Assembly (NCBI GenBank): GCA_947585065.1 | Contig: CANPWX010000071.1 | Span: forward strand, 1-5,790 | Direction of reading: 5' to 3' | DNA from: an uncultured Bacilli bacterium | GTDB lineage: Bacteria > Bacillota_I > Bacilli_A > RF39 > UBA660 | Length of the DNA: 5,790 nucleotides | Shown here: positions 1 through 5,790 of the stretch, one piece after another | Position numbering within the stretch: position 1 is the stretch's first letter | How the letters are laid out: every line of letters begins with the position of its first letter | Program-made: the position numbers and the translations under genes | Notes under the pieces: model-generated | What the model saw: the letters and a program-made list of their open reading frames with translations, nothing else | Databases searched by the model: none | What the model was told of the DNA's origin: nothing

Positions 1-599
1 TCCAAAGATTCCTTGAGCGGAGGAGCTATAACAGCATGAAACTTAGGATGATTCATTTTTCTTTTATTATTAGGATTATTTATTGCCAAAAAATTACCCA
101 TATTATAGATGTTAAGTCCATCAATAAACAAATGATCTCCAATTGCTAAAAATTTACCAGCTGTAAAAACACCATTAATATAAATAGCATGTTCTGGTTT
201 ATCACATTGTACAATCCAAGAATTTGCTTTTTTAGAAAAAGTTAAAACCCCATTATAATTTTCATAAAAAATATCATTATTTGTATTTCCTAAAGTAAAC
301 TGAGTAAGTGTATCAAAAGAAAAAATTTCTAAGGTCTCATCATATAAAGGCATAGTAAAAATCTTTATCTTTTTATCTTTATACGGAATAAAATAAGTTT
401 GAAAAACTTCAAGAACAATAGGTTCAGAACTATCCTCTAATTGATAAACCCAATGTTCATTAAATGCAAATACATTTAAAATATTTCTTTTTTGTCCCAT
501 CTCATCATAAGCAGAAATCCAATAATTACCATCTACTACATTTGGAAGTGAATACACTTGATAAGTATGCATTGTCTCAAAAAATATAAGTAATCGCAT
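1..599 (-). CDS. essC: EssC-like type VIIb secretion ATPase, N-terminal FHA region (partial, runs off the left edge)
   Basis: The open frame starts at an ATG (599-597) and stays open to the left edge, giving 199 complete codons. I recognise the N-terminal tandem FHA-like region of EssC/YukB, the membrane FtsK/SpoIIIE-type ATPase that drives type VII secretion in Bacillota. The first unit is about residues 1-95. The second is about 98-175, with TLGNTNND where FHA domains have the GR strand, YINGV near 140-144, and an IGDHLFIDGLNIYNMGN segment at 153-169 that parallels the IGDHIYVEG segment of staphylococcal EssC. The FHA Arg, Ser and His are absent, so phosphothreonine binding is unlikely, as in known EssC proteins. 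The transmembrane segments and P-loop domains would lie beyond the window. AGAGGAAG (607-614) supports this start; an in-frame Met at residue 10 is less well placed. The gene has its own promoter and follows a WXG100 gene, which supports the assignment. It rests on recalled family sequence, not a search. Confidence 0.75.
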   Translation of the reverse strand, partial: MRLLIFFETMHTYQVYSLPNVVDGNYWISAYDEMGQKRNILNVFAFNEHWVYQLEDSSEPIVLEVFQTYFIPYKDKKIKIFTMPLYDETLEIFSFDTLTQFTLGNTNNDIFYENYNGVLTFSKKANSWIVQCDKPEHAIYINGVFTAGKFLAIGDHLFIDGLNIYNMGNFLAINNPNNKRKMNHPKFHAVIAPPLKESL

Positions 600-628
600 A
601 TCATCACTTCCTCTTTATTCTATAAAAA

Positions 629-637
629 ATTATACCA
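629..637 (-). promoter_or_regulatory. Extended -10 promoter of the essC-like gene
   Basis: The minus strand reads TGGTATAAT, a perfect TGnTATAAT extended -10. No good -35 is present: the 17-bp position reads TTTTCT inside a pyrimidine tract, which is also the U-tract of the upstream terminator. Transcription would begin near 622, giving a short leader of about 23 nt that contains the Shine-Dalgarno AGAGGAAG. This would let the ATPase gene be transcribed independently of the WXG100 gene. Confidence 0.65.
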
Positions 638-658
638 TGATAAAAAGAGAAAGAAAAG

Positions 659-681
659 AAAAAATAACCTTTATCAGGTTA
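659..681 (-). terminator. Intrinsic terminator after the tandem WXG100 gene
   Basis: Directly after the TAG stop, the minus strand reads TAACCT, a GATAA loop, then AGGTTA and six Ts. This is a 6-bp stem, extendable by a G·U and an A-U pair, at 665-681, with the U-tract at 659-664. A pyrimidine-rich run continues downstream. It would end most WXG100 transcripts before the essC-like gene. Confidence 0.75.
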
Positions 682-1344
682 CTATTTTCCAGTATCAGCC
701 ATACTCGCAGCTTCTGCTGCCATTTTAATATTACTTATACAAGTATCTAAATTAGCATAGATTTCAGGCAAATGATCATTTATAGTTTGAAGTAAAGAAG
801 ATTTAGCTGTTTCAGCTGCATTACCTGCCCAAATACTATCATCACCCAATTTATTAATAGTAGCATTTAAATTAGAATGAACATCATCTAAAGTAGATTT
901 AATTTTAGCCAAAGTCTCTCCAATTCTTAAAATAGCATCATAATTATAAGTAACAATTTCTTTATTTATAGTACTTTCAGCCATTTGTGAAATTTCATTA
1001 AGTGTAAGTCCATTCTCACCAAAAAGTGGATCAACATTAGTTTCTACTCCTAAGTTATTTCTTTCTAACCCAGCTACTTGAGTAGCAACTTCTTCCATAG
1101 TCTCCGCGAAAGCAAGTCCAAACTTCTTAGAAAAATCAGCTAAAGTATTATATGTAGTCATAAAATTATTATAATTTTGAAAAGCAGCATCCCCTGTCCA
1201 AACATTTGGTTGAACAAGCTCAGAAATAGAATTACTCATTTCCTTTAAACAACTTGCAATACTATTTCCATCGCCATCAATCACTCTTAATAATTCATTT
1301 GACCAAGTTTTAACACCTTCTGGATTGTAAACAAAAGTTCCCAT
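682..1344 (-). CDS. Tandem (two-domain) WXG100-type protein, predicted type VII secretion substrate
   Basis: The 220-residue protein is predicted to be secreted by the adjacent type VIIb system. It contains two WXG100-like helix-turn-helix units in one chain: residues about 4-100 with W49-T-G51, and about 130-215 with W172-A-G174. Both turns share W-x-G-[D/N]-A-A, and both units open with an aromatic-Asn motif (Y6-N7 and Y133-N134) 43 and 39 residues before the Trp, which suggests internal duplication. The linker at about 95-130 is Gly/Asn-rich. Normal WXG100 proteins are about 100 residues and pair as dimers; this one could fold as a single-chain four-helix bundle. There is no signal peptide or membrane segment. 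A YxxxD occurs at 196-200, but inside the predicted last helix. Cysteines at 32 and 202 are unusual for the family. AAGGGAGG (1354-1361), 9 nt upstream, supports the ATG start. The gene has its own promoter and terminator. It could instead be a larger WXG-like structural or effector-partner protein. Confidence 0.8.
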   Translation of the reverse strand: MGTFVYNPEGVKTWSNELLRVIDGDGNSIASCLKEMSNSISELVQPNVWTGDAAFQNYNNFMTTYNTLADFSKKFGLAFAETMEEVATQVAGLERNNLGVETNVDPLFGENGLTLNEISQMAESTINKEIVTYNYDAILRIGETLAKIKSTLDDVHSNLNATINKLGDDSIWAGNAAETAKSSLLQTINDHLPEIYANLDTCISNIKMAAEAASMADTGK

Positions 1345-1389
1345 ATTTCTATTCCTCCCTTAATATGTATTCTCTATACTTACAAAGAA

Positions 1390-1418
1390 ACTATACCATA
1401 AAAAAAGAAAAAAAGAAA
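1390..1418 (-). promoter_or_regulatory. Promoter of the tandem WXG100 gene (extended -10)
   Basis: The minus strand reads TGGTATAGT at 1390-1398, one mismatch from the extended -10 TGnTATAAT. The -35 position (1413-1418, TTTCTT) is poor and lies in a T/C-rich tract. The predicted start is near 1383, giving a leader of about 39 nt with a strong Shine-Dalgarno. The whole arrangement, a pyrimidine tract followed by ATGGTATA, closely resembles the promoter of the essC-like gene. Confidence 0.6.
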
Positions 1419-1433
1419 AAATATAGAAAAAAA

Positions 1434-1453
1434 TTTACATATCTTTTACATAT
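1434..1453 (-). repeat. Two 9-bp direct repeats upstream of the WXG100 promoter
   Basis: ATATGTAAA occurs twice on the minus strand (1445-1453 and 1434-1442), 11 bp start to start, about one helical turn. The first copy overlaps the metG stop codon. A related inverted copy (ATATGTA on the plus strand, 1363-1369) lies between the promoter and the Shine-Dalgarno of the WXG100 gene. It could be an operator for the secretion locus, but in AT-rich DNA chance is a real alternative. Confidence 0.25.
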
Positions 1454-3002
1454 TTTTTAAATTTTCAATTTCTTCTAATTTTTTTGGAATATCAATTCTT
1501 TGAAATAAAGCTTTTGGTTCATTCACTTGATAACTCAAATCCGTTTCAAAAGATTCAGAAAGATTAGAAATTCCAAGTTGTCTCAATATCTCTTCACTAG
1601 TATCTGGTAAAAAAGAAGATAATAATACTGCACATACACGAATAGATTCCAATAAATGATATAGAACCGTTTCTAAACGATTTCTTAAATCATCCTCTTT
1701 TGCAAGTACCCAAGGAGTAGTATCATCAATGTATTTATTACACTTACGTAAAGTATCAAAAATTTCTTCCATAGCAAGACCAATTTCTAAATGATCCATC
1801 TTCTCATCTACTCGATGAGATAAAGACTTCACAAATTGCAAAAAATCATTATCTACTTCTTCAAAAACTTTTGTATTTTTGACATGACCATCAAAATATT
1901 TAATAGCCATCGAAATAGTACGATTTACTAAATTTCCAAGAACATTAGCTAAATCACTATTAATTCGTTCCATAATAAGTTCATAAGTAATCGTGCCATC
2001 ATTTTGAAAAGGAATTTCATGAAGAACATAATAACGAATGGCATCTACTCCAAATAAATTCACTAAATCATCCGCGTACATAATGTTACCCTTACTCTTA
2101 CTCATCTTATCAGAACCAAACAAAAGCCAAGGATGTCCAAAAACTTGTTTAGGAAGTGGTAAATCTAAAGCCATTAATAAAATTGGCCAATAAATGGTAT
2201 GAAAACGAATAATATCCTTTCCTATTAAATGCAAATCACAAGGCCACCATTTATGAAACTCCGCACTAGCATTATCAACATCATAACCAATATTCGTAAT
2301 ATAATTAGATAAAGCATCAATCCACACATAAACGACATGTTTATCATTAAAAGGAACTCTTACTCCCCAATCAAAAGTCGTACGAGAAACACATAAATCT
2401 TGAAGTCCAGGTTTTAAAAAGTTATTAATCATCTCATTCTTACGAGAAACAGGTTGAATAAAATCAGGATGACTTTCAATATATTCTATCAAACGTTCTT
2501 GATATTTAGAAAGTTTAAAGAAATAAGCTTCTTCACTTCTTTTAACAACTTCTCTTCCACAATCAGGACACTTTCCATCTACAAGTTGAGTTTCTGTCCA
2601 AAAAGATTCACAAGGAGTACAATAAAGTCCTTCATACTGTCCTAAATAAATATCTCCCTGTTGATATAACTTTTCAAAAATATGCCCAACAACCTTTTTA
2701 TGTTGAACATCTGTTGTTCGCACAAACTTATCATAGCTAGTATTCATAATATCCCAAATTCTTTTTATTTCCCGGGAAATATTATCCACAAATTCTTGAG
2801 GTTCCATATTAGCCTCTTTAGCTTTCAATTCAATTTTTTCCCCATGTTCATCCGTTCCAGTTTGAAAATAAACATCAAACCCTTTTCTTCTTTTAAAACG
2901 TGCGATGGCATCAGCTAAAACAATCTCATAAGTATTCCCAATATGAGGTTTTCCAGAAGCATAAGCAATAGCCGTAGTAATATAATACTTTTCTTGATTC
3001 AT
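1446..3002 (-). CDS. metG: Methionyl-tRNA synthetase, short form
   Basis: This cytoplasmic class I synthetase charges tRNA-Met, including the initiator, with methionine using ATP. Visible signatures, numbered from the ATG at 3002-3000 (518 aa), are the HIGH-type motif HIGN at 20-23, FQTGTDEHG at 46-54, a complete zinc knuckle C128-x2-C131 and C145-x2-C148, the VWIDALSNY segment at 226-234, and KMSKS at 299-303. The helical anticodon-binding domain fills about 340-500. The protein stops there: the C-terminal Trbp111/EMAP-like tRNA-binding and dimerisation domain of longer enzymes such as Bacillus MetS (about 660 aa) is missing, so it may be monomeric. An upstream in-frame TTG at 3011 abuts the Shine-Dalgarno AAGGAG (3012-3017). 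The ATG at 3002, 9 nt from that site and starting MNQEKYYIT, is the better start. The gene has its own promoter and a leader with a terminator. No convincing GC-containing terminator follows it. Confidence 0.96.
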   Translation of the reverse strand: MNQEKYYITTAIAYASGKPHIGNTYEIVLADAIARFKRRKGFDVYFQTGTDEHGEKIELKAKEANMEPQEFVDNISREIKRIWDIMNTSYDKFVRTTDVQHKKVVGHIFEKLYQQGDIYLGQYEGLYCTPCESFWTETQLVDGKCPDCGREVVKRSEEAYFFKLSKYQERLIEYIESHPDFIQPVSRKNEMINNFLKPGLQDLCVSRTTFDWGVRVPFNDKHVVYVWIDALSNYITNIGYDVDNASAEFHKWWPCDLHLIGKDIIRFHTIYWPILLMALDLPLPKQVFGHPWLLFGSDKMSKSKGNIMYADDLVNLFGVDAIRYYVLHEIPFQNDGTITYELIMERINSDLANVLGNLVNRTISMAIKYFDGHVKNTKVFEEVDNDFLQFVKSLSHRVDEKMDHLEIGLAMEEIFDTLRKCNKYIDDTTPWVLAKEDDLRNRLETVLYHLLESIRVCAVLLSSFLPDTSEEILRQLGISNLSESFETDLSYQVNEPKALFQRIDIPKKLEEIENLKNM

Positions 3003-3017
3003 AAAAATCAACTCCTT

Positions 3018-3056
3018 AAAAACAAAAAAGCCATGAATGTTGAAATCTTCATGACT
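3018..3056 (-). terminator. Intrinsic terminator or attenuator in the metG leader
   Basis: On the minus strand AGTCATGAA (3048-3056) pairs with TTCATGGCT (3029-3037), a 9-bp stem with one G·U pair and a 10-nt loop. It is followed by TTTTTTGTTTTT (3018-3029) and then directly by the metG Shine-Dalgarno. It lies downstream of the metG promoter, so it may attenuate metG; it could also simply end spoVT transcripts. On the plus strand it has no U-tract, so it should act only in this direction. Confidence 0.65.
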
Positions 3057-3097
3057 AACAAAAAAATGAATAAAACTAATCTCTTTTCTTCAACATT
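3036..3097 (-). promoter_or_regulatory. metG leader with a long-range pairing that competes with the terminator loop
   Basis: AATGTTGAA (3089-3097), near the predicted transcript start, is perfectly complementary over 9 nt to TTCAACATT (3036-3044), which is most of the terminator loop plus two stem bases. A second small option, TTCAT (3066-3070) with ATGAA (3048-3052), would tie up the 5' half of the terminator stem. These could form an antiterminator or a loop pseudoknot. I see no T-box sequence, specifier stem or SAM riboswitch core, and at about 100 nt the leader is too short for an ordinary T-box. Confidence 0.4.
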
Positions 3098-3107
3098 GAA
3101 TAATTTT

Positions 3108-3135
3108 ATTCTACCATAAAACTAAAGAATGTCAA
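3108..3135 (-). promoter_or_regulatory. Promoter of metG, overlapping the end of spoVT
   Basis: The minus strand has a perfect TTGACA (3130-3135), a 16-bp spacer, and TAGAAT (3108-3113) preceded by TGG to form an extended -10. It is the best promoter in the window. The -35 box lies within the last sense codons of spoVT (Lys-Ile-Asp-Ile-Leu). Predicted transcription starts near 3101, about 100 nt before the metG ATG. Confidence 0.75.
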
Positions 3136-3637
3136 TTTTATTTCCAATAATTTTAATAAAAAACTGAATAAAATTTTTAATATAAGATAAAAAAGGTTGA
3201 TCACTTACCACTCCCACAAGCCCCACTACATCGCTAGAAACTAAAATGGGAACAACATAGAAATAACCAGTAATTTCACTATCCTCAAATAGACTCTCTG
3301 AAACAAGAGATTCATAAGAATTCCTCTCATCAAGAACTTTGATTAATTTAGAATTCAATTCATGTTGAGAAATAGAATCCATACTACTAGCAATCACTTT
3401 TTCTCGATCCGTAACAAAAAGATTTAAATTCATCTCTTCATGAGCAAGTTCACATAACTTTACAACTAAATCATGAAACAACAATAATCTGGAATGCTTT
3501 TGCAAATAAATACCTTGATTATCAACAAATATTTCTAAATCCTCTCCATCTTTAATTCCTAAAGTTTTACGAATTTCTTTTGGTAAAACAATTCGCCCCA
3601 ATTCATCAATCTTTCGTATAATACCTGTTTCTTTCAC
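3122..3637 (-). CDS. spoVT: SpoVT-like transcriptional regulator (AbrB-type N-terminus, GAF-like C-terminus)
   Basis: This is a DNA-binding regulator; in Bacillus, SpoVT modulates late forespore (sigma-G) genes. With the start chosen here the protein has 171 residues, against 178 in B. subtilis. Residues 1-50 form the swapped-hairpin AbrB domain, with the family pattern TGIIRKIDELGRIVLPKEIR and basic residues R8, R15, R23 and K24 that would contact DNA. Residues about 55-165 fit the GAF-like sensor domain of SpoVT, with no obvious ligand-specific motif. The start is the GTG at 3637-3635, because translation from it (fMet-K-E-T-G-I-I-R) lines up exactly with the family N-terminus. An alternative GTG at 3649 would overlap the only Shine-Dalgarno, GGAG (3649-3652). 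The gene follows mfd by 50 bp with no terminator or clear promoter, so co-transcription is likely, matching the mfd-spoVT order in Bacillus. Its presence suggests sporulation ancestry. A non-sporulation AbrB-like role remains possible. Confidence 0.88.
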   Translation of the reverse strand: MKETGIIRKIDELGRIVLPKEIRKTLGIKDGEDLEIFVDNQGIYLQKHSRLLLFHDLVVKLCELAHEEMNLNLFVTDREKVIASSMDSISQHELNSKLIKVLDERNSYESLVSESLFEDSEITGYFYVVPILVSSDVVGLVGVVSDQPFLSYIKNFIQFFIKIIGNKIDIL

Positions 3638-3687
3638 AAAAAACTTCACTCCAATCTAATACATAGTTTGGAAGAAAAAGAAACATT

Positions 3688-5790
3688 TTATACTTCTAAA
3701 TCATCATGAATTTTTTGAATTAAAGGAACAACATAATAAATAAAGTGTTTTTCTAATTTTAAAATAGGTAACGAAATAGAAATTTTCTTATTTTCATATT
3801 TTAATTGAAACTTAGGATAAATACTATAAGCTTCTAAAAACAACTTATCTCCCTTAATATTAGAAGAAATAGACTCTGGAAGTATAATCTTTATCATTTG
3901 AGGTGTTTGACTAACTTCTTTAATTTCCAGTTCTTGAGCTAATTTTTCAAACCATTCCTCATACATATAAACTTCCATTTCTTTGGTAATAGTACCAAAA
4001 CGATCTTCTAAAATACTTTTTACTTCTTCTAATTTTTGATAAGAATCGATCTCATTAATCATTTTATGAATTTCAATTTTAATCGATTCATCCGAAACAT
4101 AACTATCTTCAATATGGGTATCAACATTAATTAAAGCTTCGTTTTCTTCCTCATCAAGAACTTCTTCTCCACGAATACGTTTCATTTCCTCTTCAATCAT
4201 TTTCATATATAAACTAATTCCAACAGTATCTACAAAACCAGCTTGTTCACTACCTAATAAATCTCCTGCTCCTCGAATAGACAAATCACGCATAGCAATC
4301 TTGTATCCACTTCCAAGTTCTGTAAAGTCACGAATTGCCTGTAATCGCTTCACAGCAACATCATTTAACATTTTATTTTTATTATATAATAAATAAGCAT
4401 AAGCAATCTTATTACTACGACCAACTCTTCCACGTAATTGATATAACTGACTTAATCCAAAATGATCCGCATCATAAATGATTAAAGTATTCGCATTTGG
4501 AATATCAATACCTGTTTCAATAATAGTAGTCGAAATTAAAATATCAAAATCATGATGAATAAAGCGGTCCATAATATCATCAAGTTCTTGTTTTGACATA
4601 CGTCCATGAGCAAATTGAATGCGAGCTTCAGGAACCAATTTTTGAATATGATATAACTTCTCCTCAATCGTATCAATTTTATTATACAATATAAAAACTT
4701 GACCGGATCTTGCAATCTCTTTATAAATCGCATCTTTTACTAATAAATCACTTTCCTGAATAACATAAGTTTGAATAGGATAACGATTCACAGGTGGAGT
4801 ATCAATAATAGATAAATCACGAAGTCCAGATAAAGACATTTTTAAAGTTCTCGGAATAGGAGTAGCCGATAAAGTTAAAACATTAACATCATTCTTTAAT
4901 TCTTTTATTTTTTCTTTATGAGTAACCCCAAATCTTTGCTCTTCATCAATAACTAAAAGTCCTAACTTTTTACATTCAATTTTATCACTTAACAACCGAT
5001 GAGTTCCAAAGACAATATCAATCGTTCCATTCTTTAATCCTTCTAAAATAAGAGAAGCTTCTTTTGCAGTAGTAAAACGATTAAACAAGCGTATCTCAAG
5101 CGGATAATTTTTAAAACGATCTAAAGCAGACTCATATTGCTGTTTAGATAAAATTGTGGTTGGACATAAATAAAGAACTTGCCGATTATTACAAACAGTT
5201 TTAAACATTGCTCGAAATGCAACTTCTGTTTTACCAAATCCAACATCACCACATAATAACCGATCCATTGGAACTTTTGAATCCAAATCATGTAAAATAT
5301 CATCAATAGCCCGTAATTGATCACGAGTTTCATCATACAAAAATTCACTAGCAAAAACACTTTCCTCAGCATAATCTTGATAAGCTTCCCCAACAGTACT
5401 TTGCCTTTTTGCATAAAGTTTAATAAGTTCTCCAGAAATATCCCGAATTTTCTTTTGAATAGCTTGCTTTTTCTTCTGCCAATTAGTAGAACCAAGTTTA
5501 TTAATTTGTGGTTTCATTCCATCTTTATCACTATATTTATAAATAGTCGAAATCTTCTCAACAGGAATATATACTTTATCATTGCCTAAATATTGAATTT
5601 GAATATAATCTTTTTTAATTCCTAAGCTCTGCAAAGTGACAACTCCAGCATAAACCCCAATTCCATGAGTTCGATGTACTACATAATCCCCAGTTTGCAA
5701 AGCATCCAATTCGGTAATCTTTTTTCCCATTCGAATAGTATTTTTATATTTAACTTCCTGTTTGATTTCTTCAATATCATATTGAGAAAT
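3688..5790 (-). CDS. mfd: Transcription-repair coupling factor Mfd, C-terminal 700 residues (partial, 5' end beyond the right edge)
   Basis: Mfd is a cytoplasmic ATP-dependent DNA translocase that dislodges RNA polymerase stalled at lesions and recruits UvrA for nucleotide excision repair. The frame is open to the right edge with no stop, so the Met at 5730 is internal and not a start. Numbered from the first visible residue: RNA-polymerase-interacting domain at about 31-90 (GDYVVHRTHGIGVYAG), Walker A GDVGFGKTE at 181-189, DEEQ box at 282-285, SAT at 308-310, the TTIIETGIDIPN segment at about 421-432, QLRGRVGRS (motif VI) at 451-459, the translocation motif RDLSIRGAGDLLGSEQAGF at 501-519, and the C-terminal regulatory TRCF domain at about 570-685. 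All helicase motifs look intact. The UvrB-like N-terminal part that binds UvrA, roughly 450-480 residues by comparison with the 1177-residue B. subtilis protein, lies outside. spoVT follows at 50 bp, probably in the same operon. Confidence 0.97.
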   Translation of the reverse strand: MSQYDIEEIKQEVKYKNTIRMGKKITELDALQTGDYVVHRTHGIGVYAGVVTLQSLGIKKDYIQIQYLGNDKVYIPVEKISTIYKYSDKDGMKPQINKLGSTNWQKKKQAIQKKIRDISGELIKLYAKRQSTVGEAYQDYAEESVFASEFLYDETRDQLRAIDDILHDLDSKVPMDRLLCGDVGFGKTEVAFRAMFKTVCNNRQVLYLCPTTILSKQQYESALDRFKNYPLEIRLFNRFTTAKEASLILEGLKNGTIDIVFGTHRLLSDKIECKKLGLLVIDEEQRFGVTHKEKIKELKNDVNVLTLSATPIPRTLKMSLSGLRDLSIIDTPPVNRYPIQTYVIQESDLLVKDAIYKEIARSGQVFILYNKIDTIEEKLYHIQKLVPEARIQFAHGRMSKQELDDIMDRFIHHDFDILISTTIIETGIDIPNANTLIIYDADHFGLSQLYQLRGRVGRSNKIAYAYLLYNKNKMLNDVAVKRLQAIRDFTELGSGYKIAMRDLSIRGAGDLLGSEQAGFVDTVGISLYMKMIEEEMKRIRGEEVLDEEENEALINVDTHIEDSYVSDESIKIEIHKMINEIDSYQKLEEVKSILEDRFGTITKEMEVYMYEEWFEKLAQELEIKEVSQTPQMIKIILPESISSNIKGDKLFLEAYSIYPKFQLKYENKKISISLPILKLEKHFIYYVVPLIQKIHDDLEV

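Noticed and set aside
1418..1460. Intrinsic terminator after metG
   Set aside because: Only a 7-bp all A/T stem with a 17-nt loop can be drawn before the T-tract; without GC pairs it is not convincing, although the long T/C run could still aid release.
2454..2918. Two open frames of 63 and 78 codons on the plus strand
   Set aside because: They lie antisense within metG, have no Shine-Dalgarno and low-complexity Phe/Ser/Ile-rich translations typical of the reverse strand of an AT-rich gene.
3003..3011. TTG start for metG at 3011 (521 aa)
   Set aside because: It directly abuts the Shine-Dalgarno AAGGAG, leaving no spacing. The ATG at 3002 is correctly spaced and matches the family N-terminus.
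3003..3107. T-box riboswitch upstream of metG
   Set aside because: The leader is only about 100 nt. I find no conserved T-box (GGTGG-type) sequence, stem I or Met specifier arrangement; only a terminator and an alternative pairing are visible.
3638..3649. GTG start for spoVT at 3649 (175 aa)
   Set aside because: It overlaps the Shine-Dalgarno GGAG, and the extra four residues are not part of the conserved SpoVT/AbrB N-terminus.
3655..3700. Separate spoVT promoter (TATAAA at the mfd stop)
   Set aside because: No -35 at acceptable spacing and no clear sigma-G consensus; co-transcription with mfd is simpler.
4536..5589. Short open frames on both strands (65, 124 and 90 codons)
   Set aside because: All lie inside the intact mfd reading frame; their translations match no recognisable family and they are out-of-frame shadows.
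5728..5730. mfd starting at the ATG at 5730
   Set aside because: The frame stays open for 20 more codons to the window edge, there is no ribosome site, and the Mfd family has several hundred more N-terminal residues.
1..5790. CRISPR arrays, tRNA or rRNA genes, insertion sequences
   Set aside because: No regularly spaced repeats, no tRNA-like TTC-arm sequences, and no transposase or terminal inverted repeats were seen by eye.

Overview
The window is an AT-rich stretch of a Gram-positive, Bacillota-type chromosome. All genes lie on the minus strand, so transcription reads from high to low coordinates. The order is mfd (5' part beyond the right edge), spoVT, metG, a tandem WXG100-type protein, then the start of an essC-like gene that runs off the left edge. 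The standard genetic code fits: Trp is TGG and the visible stops are TAA or TAG. The mfd-spoVT neighbourhood, known from Bacillus, and an SpoVT homologue suggest an endospore-forming lineage or a relative of one. The low GC and a short MetRS without a C-terminal tRNA-binding domain would suit an Erysipelotrichia- or gut-Bacilli-like host, but that placement is inference.

The right half (about 3000-5790) is housekeeping. It holds the transcription-repair coupling factor Mfd, the AbrB/GAF regulator SpoVT 50 bp behind it, and methionyl-tRNA synthetase. A near-consensus promoter for metG (TTGACA, 16 bp, TG-extended TAGAAT) has its -35 box inside the last codons of spoVT. It is followed by a roughly 100-nt leader that carries an intrinsic terminator and a competing long-range pairing, which looks like an attenuator or a short terminated RNA.

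The left part (1-1420) is the beginning of a type VIIb (Ess/Yuk) secretion locus. The first gene encodes a 220-residue protein with two WXG100-like units in one chain (W49-T-G51 and W172-A-G174). It has its own promoter and ends in a strong intrinsic terminator. Only 40-50 bp further on, another TG-extended promoter drives the essC-like gene, of which 199 residues (two degenerate FHA-like domains) are visible. No esaA, essA, esaB or essB gene lies between them. The layout suggests high expression of the small secreted substrate and separate, lower expression of the motor ATPase. The tandem WXG100 protein and the metG leader are the two items most worth following up.
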